This document shows, piece by piece, positions 36,250 through 46,005 of a stretch of 64,000 nucleotides of DNA (its first letter is position 1; each line of letters begins with the position of its first letter). The position numbers and the translations under genes were made by a program. A model generated the notes under the pieces. That model ran no database searches. It was not told the origin of the DNA and saw only the letters and a program-made list of their open reading frames with translations. The stretch spans positions 496,001 through 560,000 of the forward strand of contig CAVSZY010000003.1 of assembly GCA_963732585.1 (NCBI GenBank). The letters run 5' to 3'. Origin of the DNA: WLMZ01 sp963732585 (lineage in GTDB: Bacteria; Actinomycetota; Acidimicrobiia; Acidimicrobiales; Ilumatobacteraceae).

Positions 36250-36426
36250 CCGCCTAGTCAACCAGCTTCGTCGCTTCTGGTGGTGGCAATGAATCTCGGC
36301 GTTGGTTGTGGCGATGCTCGATTGCGCCGTAGGGTACGGCAACCGGTCGTCGGGCCTTCGCCCTTCCTCAAATGTGCAGCGATCCATGTTCTCCATGGTG
36401 ATCGCTCGATTGCGGGAGGTTGCCAC

Positions 36427-37954
36427 GTGCTTGCATCCATTGCTTCGGCCACGTTGCTCGGTGTCCATGGCCAGGCGGTGACCGTCGAGGTTCACGTCTC
36501 TGGCGGGTTGCCCGGGTTCTCTATCGTCGGGTTGCCTGATGAAGGGTGCCGCGAAAGCCGTGATCGTGTGCGCGCCGCCCTGTTGTCATCGGGTCTGAGC
36601 TGGCCGATGAAACGGATCACCGTCAATCTCGCCCCGGCGACGCAGCGCAAAGGCGGCTCTGGCCTCGATCTGGCGATCGCCATTGGCGTGCTCGTCGCCA
36701 ACGAGGAAATCCCCGGCGACAATATCGCTCACCTGGGCTTTATCGGAGAGGTTGGCCTCGATGGCTCGTTGCGCGGCGTGCCCGGGGCCGCGTCGTTGGC
36801 GGCGGCGATCAGCGATCGAGAGTTGGTCGTGCCGCTGGCCAATCGGGCCGAGGCGGAAGCGTTCGCGCAACGCCCTGTGCGTGTTGCGCGGACCCTGCGC
36901 GACGTCGTCGATGCGCTCGCGCGGCGAGGGGGCCTGGCCGACACCTCCGGTCGAAACGATGCCCGATCCGGTCGATCACACCTGCGATCTTGCCGACGTA
37001 AAAGGCCAGGCAGTGGCCAAGTTCGCCCTGGAGATTGCCGCCGCTGGCGGCCATCATTTGCTGCTGGTCGGGCCACCTGGCGCCGGCAAGACGATGCTCG
37101 CCGAACGGCTTGCCGGCCTTCTCCCGCTGCTCGACAGGGTCACCTCGTTGGAGGCAACCATGGTCCACTCCGCCGCAGGGGTCGCTCTACCGGGGCGCGG
37201 TCTGATCGAACGGGCACCCTTTCGCAAGCCGCATCACACCACATCGATCGTCGCTCTCGTTGGCGGCGGCACCTCCGCATTGCGGCCGGGCGAGATCAGC
37301 TTGGCCCATGGCGGGGTACTTTTCCTCGACGAACTCGGTGAGTTCTCCGCCGCCGTGCTCGACGGTTTGCGTCAGCCCTTGGAGGAAGGCCAGGTGCGCG
37401 TCAGCCGGGCACGTGCCAGTGCGACCCTGCCTGCCCGATTCCTATTGGTCGCAGCGACGAATCCGTGCCCCTGTGGCGGCGGGCCGCCCGGAAGTTGTGA
37501 ATGCGACGAGGTCGCCCGTGGCCGCTACCTGCGTCGACTATCCGGTCCGCTGCTCGACCGCTTTGATCTGCGCGTCCCCGTCCAACGCCCAGCCGTCGAC
37601 GAAATGCTCGACACGCGACGCGACGAGTCGTCGGTGATTGTCGCGGCGCGCATTGCCGCTGCTCGCCAGCGGGCACTGGAGCGCAACGGTGTACTGAACG
37701 CAGCGGTGCCAGCCTCGATGCTCGATGAGCTGGCTCCACTCGACGAAGCGGCACAGCGACTGCTGCGCCGCGAGCTGGAGGCAGACCGCTTGACTGGGCG
37801 CGGCTACCACCGGGTGCGGCGTGTGGCTCGAACGATCGCCGATCTTGAGGCGGTTGCGGGGGCCCAGGGCCCGTTGATCGGTGAGGCCCAGGTTGCACTT
37901 GCCCTGCAGCTCCGGGTCCGGTTTTCACCGCTGCTTCGTGGGCGTGCGGCATGA
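36427..37954 (+). CDS. comM: YifB/ComM-family Mg-chelatase-like AAA ATPase, with a +1 frameshift
   Basis: From GTG 36427 (GGGAGG ribosome site). N-terminal LonC-like domain (LLGVHGQAVTVEVHVSGGLPGFSIVGLPD) in one frame. After about residue 168 the AAA part continues one frame over: Walker A GPPGAGKTM, Walker B GVLFLDELGEF, and the zinc-ribbon-like NPCPCGGG...GSCEC. The junction lies in a G5 run at 36928-36932; reading G4 gives one ~508-aa protein. ComM is a branch-migration helicase that helps integrate incoming DNA; comM-dprA adjacency supports this. Treated as a homopolymer error. Confidence 0.9.
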
Positions 37955-39084
37955 TCGCTGCGACGCTGCCGATGCAAGCCTATGCTGCCTCGCTGGCCGG
38001 GTTCGAGCGGATGACCGTCGGCCGACTGGCGATGTTGTTGGACGGACGAAACCCATTGGAAGCGTTCGAGCTAGCGGCAGGAAACCTTGCCCCAGACGGC
38101 CTGTTGCGCGGCGTGCTGGCCGACCGCGAGCTGGCCGCCGCGTGGCGGCGCGCCGCGCGGCTGCGAACACCGGCGGAGGTTTGGGAGCGATGTCAGGAAC
38201 TGGGCCTCGCAGTGCTGCTGCGTGACGATGACGGCTTTCCGCCGAGCTTGCTGTTCGATCCGTCGCCGCCAGCGGTGCTCTTCGCCCGCGGCGACCTCAA
38301 CGCTCTCCACGGGCGCCGCGTCGCCATCGTCGGCACCCGCAATGCCTCCTCAGTCGGCAGGGAAACGGCCACGACCTTCGGACTCGAACTAGCCAAGGCT
38401 GGTGTCGCCGTCATCTCCGGGTTGGCCCGCGGCGTCGACGGTTACGCCCATCGTGGGGCGCTGGCAGCGCGCACCCCCGAGGCACACGACGTCGGTCGAG
38501 CGGTGGCCGTGGTGGCCTCGGGCCACGATGTCGTCTATCCCAAGGAACACGGTTTGCTGTGGCACGAGGTCGCCGCCCATGGCCTCGTGCTCAGCGAAGC
38601 CCCGCCGGGCACGCAGCCGGAAGCCTTTCGTTTCCCGCTGCGAAACCGCGTCATCGCTGGCCTAGCCGAGGTTGTTGTCGTCGTCGAGTCGCGCTCCAAG
38701 GGCGGTTCGCTGATCACGGTCAACGCCGCCAACGATCGCGGCGTGACGGTGATGGCGGTCCCCGGATCGCTGAACAATCGCAGCGCTCAGGGCACCAACG
38801 CGCTGATCCGCGACGGCTGCCCGGTGGCCCTCGACGTCGACGACGTGCTCGTTGCTCTCTCGATGGACACGCGTCGGGTTGGGATCGCAGCGTTCGACGC
38901 CAGACCTCGCCCGAGCGCGGCGGACCGAACGATCCTCGATCTGTGCGACGAGCCAGCGACGGTGGAACAGCTCATGCTCGGCAGCGGTCGCAGTATCGTC
39001 GAGGTGTCGATGAGCCTGTCACGCCTCGAGGCTGGCGGCTGGCTGCGGGAGTCGTCAGGTTGGTTTCAGCGATGTGCCTTGTGA
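37951..39084 (+). CDS. dprA: DNA-processing protein DprA
   Basis: 377 aa, ATG overlapping the comM stop (ATGA). The Rossmann-like core carries VAIVGTRNASSVGRE, SGLARGVDGYAHRGAL, and the FPLRNRVIAGLAEVVVVVE...GGSLITVNAANDRG block. C-terminal winged-helix (DRTILDLCDEPATVEQL) from ~325. It loads RecA on incoming single-stranded DNA. One in-gene insert, TPEAHDVGRAV, is slightly longer than in model proteins. Confidence 0.93.
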   Translation: MIAATLPMQAYAASLAGFERMTVGRLAMLLDGRNPLEAFELAAGNLAPDGLLRGVLADRELAAAWRRAARLRTPAEVWERCQELGLAVLLRDDDGFPPSLLFDPSPPAVLFARGDLNALHGRRVAIVGTRNASSVGRETATTFGLELAKAGVAVISGLARGVDGYAHRGALAARTPEAHDVGRAVAVVASGHDVVYPKEHGLLWHEVAAHGLVLSEAPPGTQPEAFRFPLRNRVIAGLAEVVVVVESRSKGGSLITVNAANDRGVTVMAVPGSLNNRSAQGTNALIRDGCPVALDVDDVLVALSMDTRRVGIAAFDARPRPSAADRTILDLCDEPATVEQLMLGSGRSIVEVSMSLSRLEAGGWLRESSGWFQRCAL

Positions 39085-39089
39085 TGCGC

Positions 39090-40007
39090 TCAACCTGCGG
39101 TTGCCGTTACGACCCACACCACGCTGCCGCTCTTGGTGGTCTGCAGCACCACCGTGCCAGCCGGGGGCATGACCAGCACGTCACCAGCTCTGGCGGTATG
39201 CACCGAGCGGACGGTGTAGCGGTGCTCCGCTCCATTTCGCCGAACGACAACCGCTGCGCCGGCGGGGAGATTCTGGATTCCGTTGAAGCCCATCGACCCA
39301 CAGCTGGTGCGGTGTGCAGCGAGATACATCCCGACGCTCGAACCGGGCCAGTCCCCGGCGTACAACACCGCACCGCGACAGGAATCTATGGCCCGTTGCG
39401 AGTCGTAGGCGACGATGATCGGTCGCTCCATCGACAGGCTGGGGATGAGCACAGCGTCGGGCAACGTGGCCGGGGCAGCCGTGGCGACGGGAGCGGTCGA
39501 TGCGGGAGCGGTCGATGTGGGGGCGGTCGTTGTCGGTGGCGCCGAGATGATCGGCGGTGTGGCGACGGCTATCTGAACGGGTGCTGGAGCCGCCGACTGG
39601 GCTACTTGGGGTGTCGCTGGCGTGGTGGTAACCGGTGGAGCGGCCACAGGTGGCACACACGCCCCCCAGCTCAGCTCTGCGAACTGGGCGATGCCATCGA
39701 CTCGATAGCCCATCGCTCGCTCCCAACGCTTCCAGGCGTTGCGCGTTGCGTTGCCGAAGTAACCAGTCACCCGGCCCGGGCGCATACCGACGAACTGAAG
39801 TCCGGTTTGCAGCAAGGCGACGTCGCTTCCGGAAGATCCGGCGCGCAGCGTACGCGTGAAGCACACAGCGGGGGCCGCGCTCGCAGCACTGGGGAAGCTT
39901 CCCACGGTCAGGCCACTGAAGGTGAGGGTCAACACCGATCCCAGCACCGCCAGGCGACCCATGCGCCAGCGCCGAACATCGTGCACCACTGCGCCGTTAA
40001 CAATCAT
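39090..40007 (-). CDS. Secreted peptidoglycan-binding-like protein with a sortase-like domain lacking the catalytic Cys
   Basis: 305 aa from ATG 40007 (GAGGGG ribosome site). Signal sequence cleaved near AASAA (residue ~44). Residues ~55-115 look like a peptidoglycan-binding repeat (SSGSDVALLQTGLQ...VTGYFGNATRNAW). A Pro/Thr/Ala linker runs ~118-182, and residues ~185-305 are a class E/F-like sortase fold. The catalytic His232 is present (AAHRTSCG), but the usual TLxTC motif reads LQTTKSG: Thr291 replaces Cys, and Trp298 sits where the Arg is expected. It is probably a non-catalytic or altered sortase-like protein at the cell wall. Confidence 0.65.
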   Translation of the reverse strand: MIVNGAVVHDVRRWRMGRLAVLGSVLTLTFSGLTVGSFPSAASAAPAVCFTRTLRAGSSGSDVALLQTGLQFVGMRPGRVTGYFGNATRNAWKRWERAMGYRVDGIAQFAELSWGACVPPVAAPPVTTTPATPQVAQSAAPAPVQIAVATPPIISAPPTTTAPTSTAPASTAPVATAAPATLPDAVLIPSLSMERPIIVAYDSQRAIDSCRGAVLYAGDWPGSSVGMYLAAHRTSCGSMGFNGIQNLPAGAAVVVRRNGAEHRYTVRSVHTARAGDVLVMPPAGTVVLQTTKSGSVVWVVTATAG

Positions 40008-40355
40008 CTGTACGCCCCTCACCTGAGCCGAGAAATTCCGCTGAGTCGACAGTGGCAAGGCGACGGGGGAAGGCAAATAGGCCGAGCTCCCCAATGTTGT
40101 CTAGGTTGCTTGACCCTCGATCTGGCCGGTGCTGAAGCGCGTGCCCACTGCGAGAAGTGTCAGCTTTTGACCGATTACTGCAAGGTCAATGCACTAAATT
40201 CCCGCGCTGGAGCGCTCAGAATGGGTGCGATGCCGCGCATTTGCCAATACTCTGGAATCAAGCACGTAAAACGGCCATTTAACCACTTAAGGTGGCATTT
40301 GACCCGTTCATTTGAATGAACCATTAGAAATCGATCTCACGAAAAGTAGTGATGC
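40008..40355. other. Intergenic region between the sortase-like gene and xerC
   Basis: 348 bases without a gene. The left part is the divergent leader of the sortase-like gene. From ~40190 the sequence turns markedly A/T-rich compared with its surroundings and carries two symmetric elements: CCACTTAAGGTGG (40283-40295, near-palindromic) and the exact palindrome listed separately. No RNA gene or small coding region was recognised. Confidence 0.5.
40306..40321. promoter_or_regulatory. Perfect 7-bp-arm palindrome upstream of xerC
   Basis: GTTCATTTGAATGAAC: arms GTTCATT and AATGAAC around a TG centre, ending 34 bases before the xerC ATG in an A/T-rich stretch. The size suits a dimeric regulator's operator. 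No T-run follows, so a terminator is unlikely. The protein that binds is unknown. Confidence 0.45.
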
Positions 40356-41238
40356 ATGACCACAGGTGCCTGGAAGGCGGAGGAGTTTGCAACGTCGCTG
40401 ACGTCCGCGTCCGCCCACACCGTCAGCGCCTATCGCAGCGACCTCGGGCAGTTCATCGTCTGGGCGCACCAGGTTGGCGTCGTTGATCCATCTACGGTCG
40501 ACCGGGCGGTGCTTCGACGCTACGTGGCATCGATGTCGGCGGCTGGGTTGGCTCGGCGCACAATGGCTCGTCGGGCGGCCGCATTGCGCCGGTACTTCGC
40601 CTGGGCGGTGCAGCGCGATCTCATCGTCGCTGACCCGTCGACGTCCTTGCGGGTCAGTGCCGGTCAGGGCCGGTTACCACGGGTGCTGTCGCACAGTGAA
40701 CTGGAGCAGATGCTCGACGGTGCCCCAGCGTCAGACGACGGCCCGGAGTGGCGTCGCTGGCGTGACGACGCGGTGCTCGAGCTGCTCTACGGCAGCGGGC
40801 TGCGGGTGTCCGAGTTATGTACGCTCGACCGCGGCGCCATCGATCTCGACGCGCTGGCCGTCACCGTGTGGGGCAAGGGTTCCAAGGAGCGGCGTGTGCC
40901 GATCTCGGTGCCGTGCGCGGCAACGCTGCGGATTTGGATCGAGGCGCTGCCATCGGTCGTCGCCGCGCGAAGCGAGCGGTGCGATGTTCGTCAATCAGCG
41001 AGGTCATCGGCTCACCCCACGCGATGTCCGGCGAATCGTCGATCGGCGCGCCGCGCAACCGACTCATCCCCACGCGCTGAGACACAGCTATGCCACCCAT
41101 CTACTCAACGGCGGGGCCGATCTGCGCGCCGTGCAAGACCTTCTCGGTCATGCCGATGTCGCTACCACCCAGCGCTATACCCATGTCAGCAAGGAACGGC
41201 TGAAGGCCGTGTACTGCGAAACCCATCCGCGAGCCTGA
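40356..41238 (+). CDS. xerC: Tyrosine recombinase XerC, with a +1 frameshift
   Basis: From ATG 40356. The N-terminal SAM-like core-binding domain (SAHTVSAYRSDLGQF) and the first catalytic Arg (GSGLRVSELC) and Lys region are in one frame. The rest is one frame over: HALRHSYATHLLNGG (His-x2-Arg) and LLGHADVATTQRYTHVS (His and the Tyr nucleophile). Dropping one G at ~40978 gives a ~293-aa protein of normal length. It resolves chromosome dimers at dif with XerD and FtsK (ftsK is at 10.3 kb). Its place before whiG and rpsB is conserved in actinobacteria, so this is the housekeeping recombinase, not a mobile-element integrase. Confidence 0.88.
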
Positions 41239-41242
41239 CGAC

Positions 41243-42013
41243 ATGATGGTCTTGGACGAGGCGGGCTCGGCGATCGAGCGGGAGAACTGGTGGCAGGAGT
41301 GGCTGACCAATCGCGACGCGCACGCCCGCGAACAGATCATCGTTTACTACTCGCCACTGGTGAAATTCGTTGCCGGCCGCGTCGGTGCTGGACTGCCCGG
41401 CAGCGTCGATATCGGCGACCTGATCAGCGCAGGGGTCTTCGGGTTGATCGACGCGATCGAGCGGTTCGACCCGGAACGCGGCGTGAAGTTCGAGACCTTC
41501 GCCGTGCCGCGCATTCGCGGCGCGATCATCGATGGTTTGCGTTCACTGGATTGGGTGCCACGATCGGTGCGCAGCCGGGCCCGCGAAGTGGAATCGGCGT
41601 TCCATGACCTGGAGATGCGCCTTGGTCGCAGCCCCAACGACACGGAGTTGGCTGCACACCTGCGCCTTTCGGCGCGCGAGCTCAACAAGTGGCTGAAGTC
41701 GATTGCCTCGACGACCGTCGGTCCGCTCGACCGGGCCCTGATGTCTGGCCAGGAGGCGCGCAGCCTGCGCGGTGCAACTCCGGAACGCCCCGAGGCGACG
41801 TACGAGGAAGCCGAGGTTCGGCGGCTGGTTCGCGGCGAGATTCGCCGCCTTCCCGAGCGTGAGAAACTGGTGCTGTCGCTGTATTACGACGAGGGTCTCA
41901 CGCTGTCCGAGATCGGTAAAGTGCTCGGCGTCACCGAGAGCAGAGTCTCGCAAATTCACACCAAAGCGATCCTCCATGTCCGCTCGCGACTCGGCGAAAG
42001 TGGTGTGTTGTAG
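41243..42013 (+). CDS. whiG: RNA polymerase sigma factor, WhiG/FliA (sigma-28) type
   Basis: 256 aa from ATG 41243 (ATG 41246 next), five bases after xerC. Region 2 (YYSPLVKFVAGRVG, DIGDLISAGVFGLIDAIERFDPERGVKFETFA), region 3 (LGRSPNDTELAAHL) and region 4 (LPEREKLVLSLYYDEGLTLSEIGKVLGVTESRVSQIH) are complete. In Streptomyces WhiG drives sporulation and lies at the same locus (whiG, M23 protein, rpsB). No flagellar genes are in the window. Its regulon here is unknown. Confidence 0.9.
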   Translation: MMVLDEAGSAIERENWWQEWLTNRDAHAREQIIVYYSPLVKFVAGRVGAGLPGSVDIGDLISAGVFGLIDAIERFDPERGVKFETFAVPRIRGAIIDGLRSLDWVPRSVRSRAREVESAFHDLEMRLGRSPNDTELAAHLRLSARELNKWLKSIASTTVGPLDRALMSGQEARSLRGATPERPEATYEEAEVRRLVRGEIRRLPEREKLVLSLYYDEGLTLSEIGKVLGVTESRVSQIHTKAILHVRSRLGESGVL

Positions 42014-42086
42014 CGCTGCGACAACTCAGCGCTGCTGATCGCGCCCGGCCCGGGTGCCCTCGATGTCTATACACCCAGGAGCCCCG

Positions 42087-42617
42087 ATGCGTCGCTCTCC
42101 CTTTGCTCGTTTGACTGCAACTTTGGTCATCGCCTCGATGCCGTTTCCAGGCTCGGCGGCCTTCGCCGCGCCCTCGATCTGCTATCGACCGCCCGTCTCC
42201 GGTCAGCTCACGGAACCGTTCATCGAGCCGCCGTGTCCCTATTGCGCTGGTCATCGAGGCCTCGAGTTTCGTGTGCCGCGCGGCTCGGCGGTGCGTGCGG
42301 TGGCATCGGGAACGGTGAGCTTCTCGGGGATCGTCGTCGATGTCCGCTATATCGTGGTCGATCAAGACGATGGCTTGAAAGCGACCTACGGCATGCTCGA
42401 GGGCAGCGTCCTCGGCGTCGGTGAAACGATCCACAGTTCGCAGGTGCTCGGCACTACCGGGACGCGGTTCTACTTCGGTTTGCGCGACGATGGGCGCTAT
42501 ATCGATCCGCAGCCGCTGCTCGGCGTCGAGCGCTCTCGCGTTCGCCTCGTTCCCATCGGCGGCCAGCCGCGACGACCGACCACTTTTCTCGGCTGGAGCT
42601 GCCTGCCTCGTGGATGA
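42087..42617 (+). CDS. Secreted M23-like (LytM) protein with degenerate metal site
   Basis: 176 aa from ATG 42087 (CAGGAG ribosome site). Sec signal ending near AAFAA. The LytM fold is recognisable (GHRGLEFRVPRGSAVRAVASGTV, then VLGVGETIHSSQVLGTTG). However, the zinc ligands are altered: HxxxD reads HRGLE, the HLS motif is absent, and the HxH strand reads FYFGL. It is probably not a working endopeptidase, more likely an activator or binding domain. A gene of this type between whiG and rpsB is conserved in Streptomyces. Confidence 0.7.
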   Translation: MRRSPFARLTATLVIASMPFPGSAAFAAPSICYRPPVSGQLTEPFIEPPCPYCAGHRGLEFRVPRGSAVRAVASGTVSFSGIVVDVRYIVVDQDDGLKATYGMLEGSVLGVGETIHSSQVLGTTGTRFYFGLRDDGRYIDPQPLLGVERSRVRLVPIGGQPRRPTTFLGWSCLPRG

Positions 42618-42747
42618 CGACTGGTTCAGCCGATAGAGTGGATGCGCTCTCGCCGTCCCGGCGGGGCGAAATCACACTGTTGGCCTCCTGCCTGCGGTCG
42701 CTTCGGCGCCTGGAGATCGACATCGCAACCGCAGGAGAGGAGCTGAA

Positions 42748-43799
<1,052 letters not shown>

Positions 43800-43801
43800 T
43801 C

Positions 43802-44591
43802 ATGTCGTTCACCGCCAAAGATGTTCAGGCGCTGCGCCAGTCGACCGGCGCCGGGATGATGGATTGCAAGAAGGCGCTCGAGTCCACCGAAGGCAGCATT
43901 GAGGACGCCAAGCAGTGGCTGCGTGAGAAGGGCCTGGCCGCATCGGCCAAGCGTGACGATCGCGAAGCTGCCCAAGGTGTCGTCGCTCTGGTGATCGACG
44001 GCAACGTGGGTGCCATCGTCAAGCTGAAGAGCGAGACCGACTTCGTCGCTGGTAGCGATCAGTTCAAAGGCGAGGCAGATGCGCTCGTCAACTTGGTCGT
44101 CGGCCAAGGGTGCTGCGGCCGTTGCCGAACGCGCCGCAATTCTCGAAGATCTGAAGATCACGTTGAAGGAAAACATCGATCTCGGCGACATCGTTCGCTT
44201 CGAGGCAGCTGCAGGCAACCTGCTCGACTCCTACGTCCACATTCAAGGTGGCCGTGGAGTCAACGCCGTGCTCGTCGAAATGGCTGGCGCGTCGCCGGAA
44301 TTGGCGCACGACGTAGCTGTTCATGTCGCCTTCGCTCGACCGCGTTATCTGCACCGTGACGACGTTCCCGCCGAGGTCATCGCCCACGAGCGGGCCACCT
44401 TGGAGACGATCACGCGCAACGAGGGCAAGCCGGAGGCAGCGATCGCCAAGATCGTCGACGGTCGCATCGGCGGGTTCTTCAAGGACAACTGCCTGCTCGA
44501 TCAGCCGTACGCCAAAGACGACAAGCTGTCGATAGCCCAACTGATCGGCTCGGCGAGCGTCGTCCGTTTCGCTCAGGTCGAGATCGGCTGA
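43802..44591 (+). CDS. tsf: Elongation factor Ts, with a +1 frameshift
   Basis: ATG 43802. N-terminal UBA-like domain and EF-Tu-contact motif (LRQSTGAGMMDCKKAL, KSETDFVAG) in one frame. The core and C-terminus (GAAAVAERAAILEDLKITLKE, YVHIQGGRGVNAVLVE) are in the next. Removing one G at 44101-44103 joins LVV to AKGAAAVAE and gives ~262 aa, the usual actinobacterial length. It exchanges GDP for GTP on EF-Tu. Essential, so the break is read as a sequence error. Confidence 0.93.
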
Positions 44592-44597
44592 TTACCA

Positions 44598-45327
44598 ATG
44601 GCCACGCCACGATGGAAACGAATCGTCTTCAAACCATCCGGTGAGGCCTTGGCCGGTCCTTCGGGTTCCGGTCTCGACGGGGCCACCTTGGCCAAAACGG
44701 CGGAGGAGATTCTCGAGGTTCGCGAAGACCTCGGTGTCGACGTCGCCGTTGTCGTCGGGGGTGGCAACTTTTGGCGTGGACGTGCCGGGGCAATGACCGG
44801 CATGGACAGCACACAGTCCGATCACATCGGCATGTTGGCCACTGTGATGAACGCCCTGGCGCTGCAAGACGCGCTGGAGCGCGTCGGGCAGCCAACGCGG
44901 GTGCAATCGGCGATCGAGATGCCACGTATCGCCGAGCCTTATATTCGTCGGCGGGCGATGCGCCACCTCGATAAGGGCCGAGTTGTGATCTTCGCTGCAG
45001 GAACGGGTAATCCGTTTTTCACCACGGATACGGCAGCGGCGCTACGCGCCGCTGAGATCGACGCAGAGGCACTGCTGAAGGGCACGCACTCAGGTGTCGA
45101 CGGGGTGTACAGCGCCGATCCGCGTCAGCGATCCGACGGCGACGAAATACGACCAGATTTCGTATCTCGATGTGATGACCAAAGACCTCAAGGTGATGGA
45201 TGCCACGGCGATCGCCTTCTGTCGCGACCAAAAGATGCCCATCGTCGTGTTCGATATGACGGCACCAAAGGCCTTGCGGGCCATCCTCGAAGGCCAGCAG
45301 GTCGGCACGATCGTCACCGACGGCTGA
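44598..45327 (+). CDS. pyrH: UMP kinase, with a +1 frameshift
   Basis: ATG 44598. Amino-acid-kinase fold: FKPSGEAL, VVVGGGNFWRG, the catalytic-site region GTGNPFFTTDTAAALRA and KGTHSGVDGVYSADP in the first frame; then PTATKYDQISYLDVMTKDLKVMDATA and KMPIVVFDM in the next. One extra base at ~45120-45127 separates them; the repaired protein is ~242 aa. It converts UMP to UDP. It follows tsf by six bases in the conserved rpsB-tsf-pyrH-frr order. Confidence 0.93.
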
Positions 45328-45395
45328 GTGCCGCAAACCGCTGACAGCACGCCTATGCGCGATCTAGCCATCGGCGCATATGTACGCTGGGTGCC

Positions 45396-45953
45396 GTGAT
45401 CGAAGAAACGTTGTTGGAAGCCATGGACAAAATGGCGAAAGCGGTTGAACATGTTCAGTCGCAGTTCGTCACAGTTCGAACCGGGCGTGCCACTCCAGCG
45501 CTGGTCGATCGTATTCTCGTCGAGTACTACGGGTCTCCCGTGCCGCTGCAGCAGCTGGCCGGCTTTCAGATTCCGGAAGCTCGACAGCTGATCGTCAAAC
45601 CCCACGATCGCGCCTCGCTGGCGGCGATCGAGAAGGCGATCCGGGAGAGCGACCTCGGAATTTCGCCGTCGAACGACGGCGTCGTCATTCGCCTCAACAT
45701 CCCGGCGCTGACCGAGCAGCGGCGCAAGGAATACGTGAAGATCGTCAAGAACATGGCCGAGGACGGGCGGATTGCTGTTCGCAACGTGCGTCGCGAGGCG
45801 CGCAAGCATCTCGAGGCTGCGGAAAAGGCCAGTGAGATCTCTGCGGACGAGCTGGAGCGGGCCGAGAAGGACATGGAAAAGATCACCCACGAGTACGTCG
45901 AGCTGATCGAAAAGGCCTGCGCTCGCAAGGAACAGGAGCTTCTCGAAGTATGA
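45396..45953 (+). CDS. frr: Ribosome recycling factor
   Basis: 185 aa from GTG 45396. Typical features: VRTGRATPALVDRILVEYYG, PLQQLAGFQIPEARQLIVKP, and the helical hairpin RRKEYVKIVKNMAEDGRIAVRNVRREA. With EF-G it splits post-termination ribosomes. An imperfect inverted repeat (ATGCGC at 45355-45360 and GCGCAT at 45374-45379) lies in the 68-base gap after pyrH. Confidence 0.96.
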   Translation: MIEETLLEAMDKMAKAVEHVQSQFVTVRTGRATPALVDRILVEYYGSPVPLQQLAGFQIPEARQLIVKPHDRASLAAIEKAIRESDLGISPSNDGVVIRLNIPALTEQRRKEYVKIVKNMAEDGRIAVRNVRREARKHLEAAEKASEISADELERAEKDMEKITHEYVELIEKACARKEQELLEV

Positions 45954-46005
45954 ACGAGGCACAGGGTCAGCGATCCGCGAGGCGCATCGAACAAGGAGAC
46001 AGGCG

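Noticed and set aside
40356..41238. xerC as a mobile-element integrase
   Set aside because: Gene order with dprA, whiG and rpsB is the conserved chromosomal one, there are no attachment repeats or phage genes, and length fits XerC.
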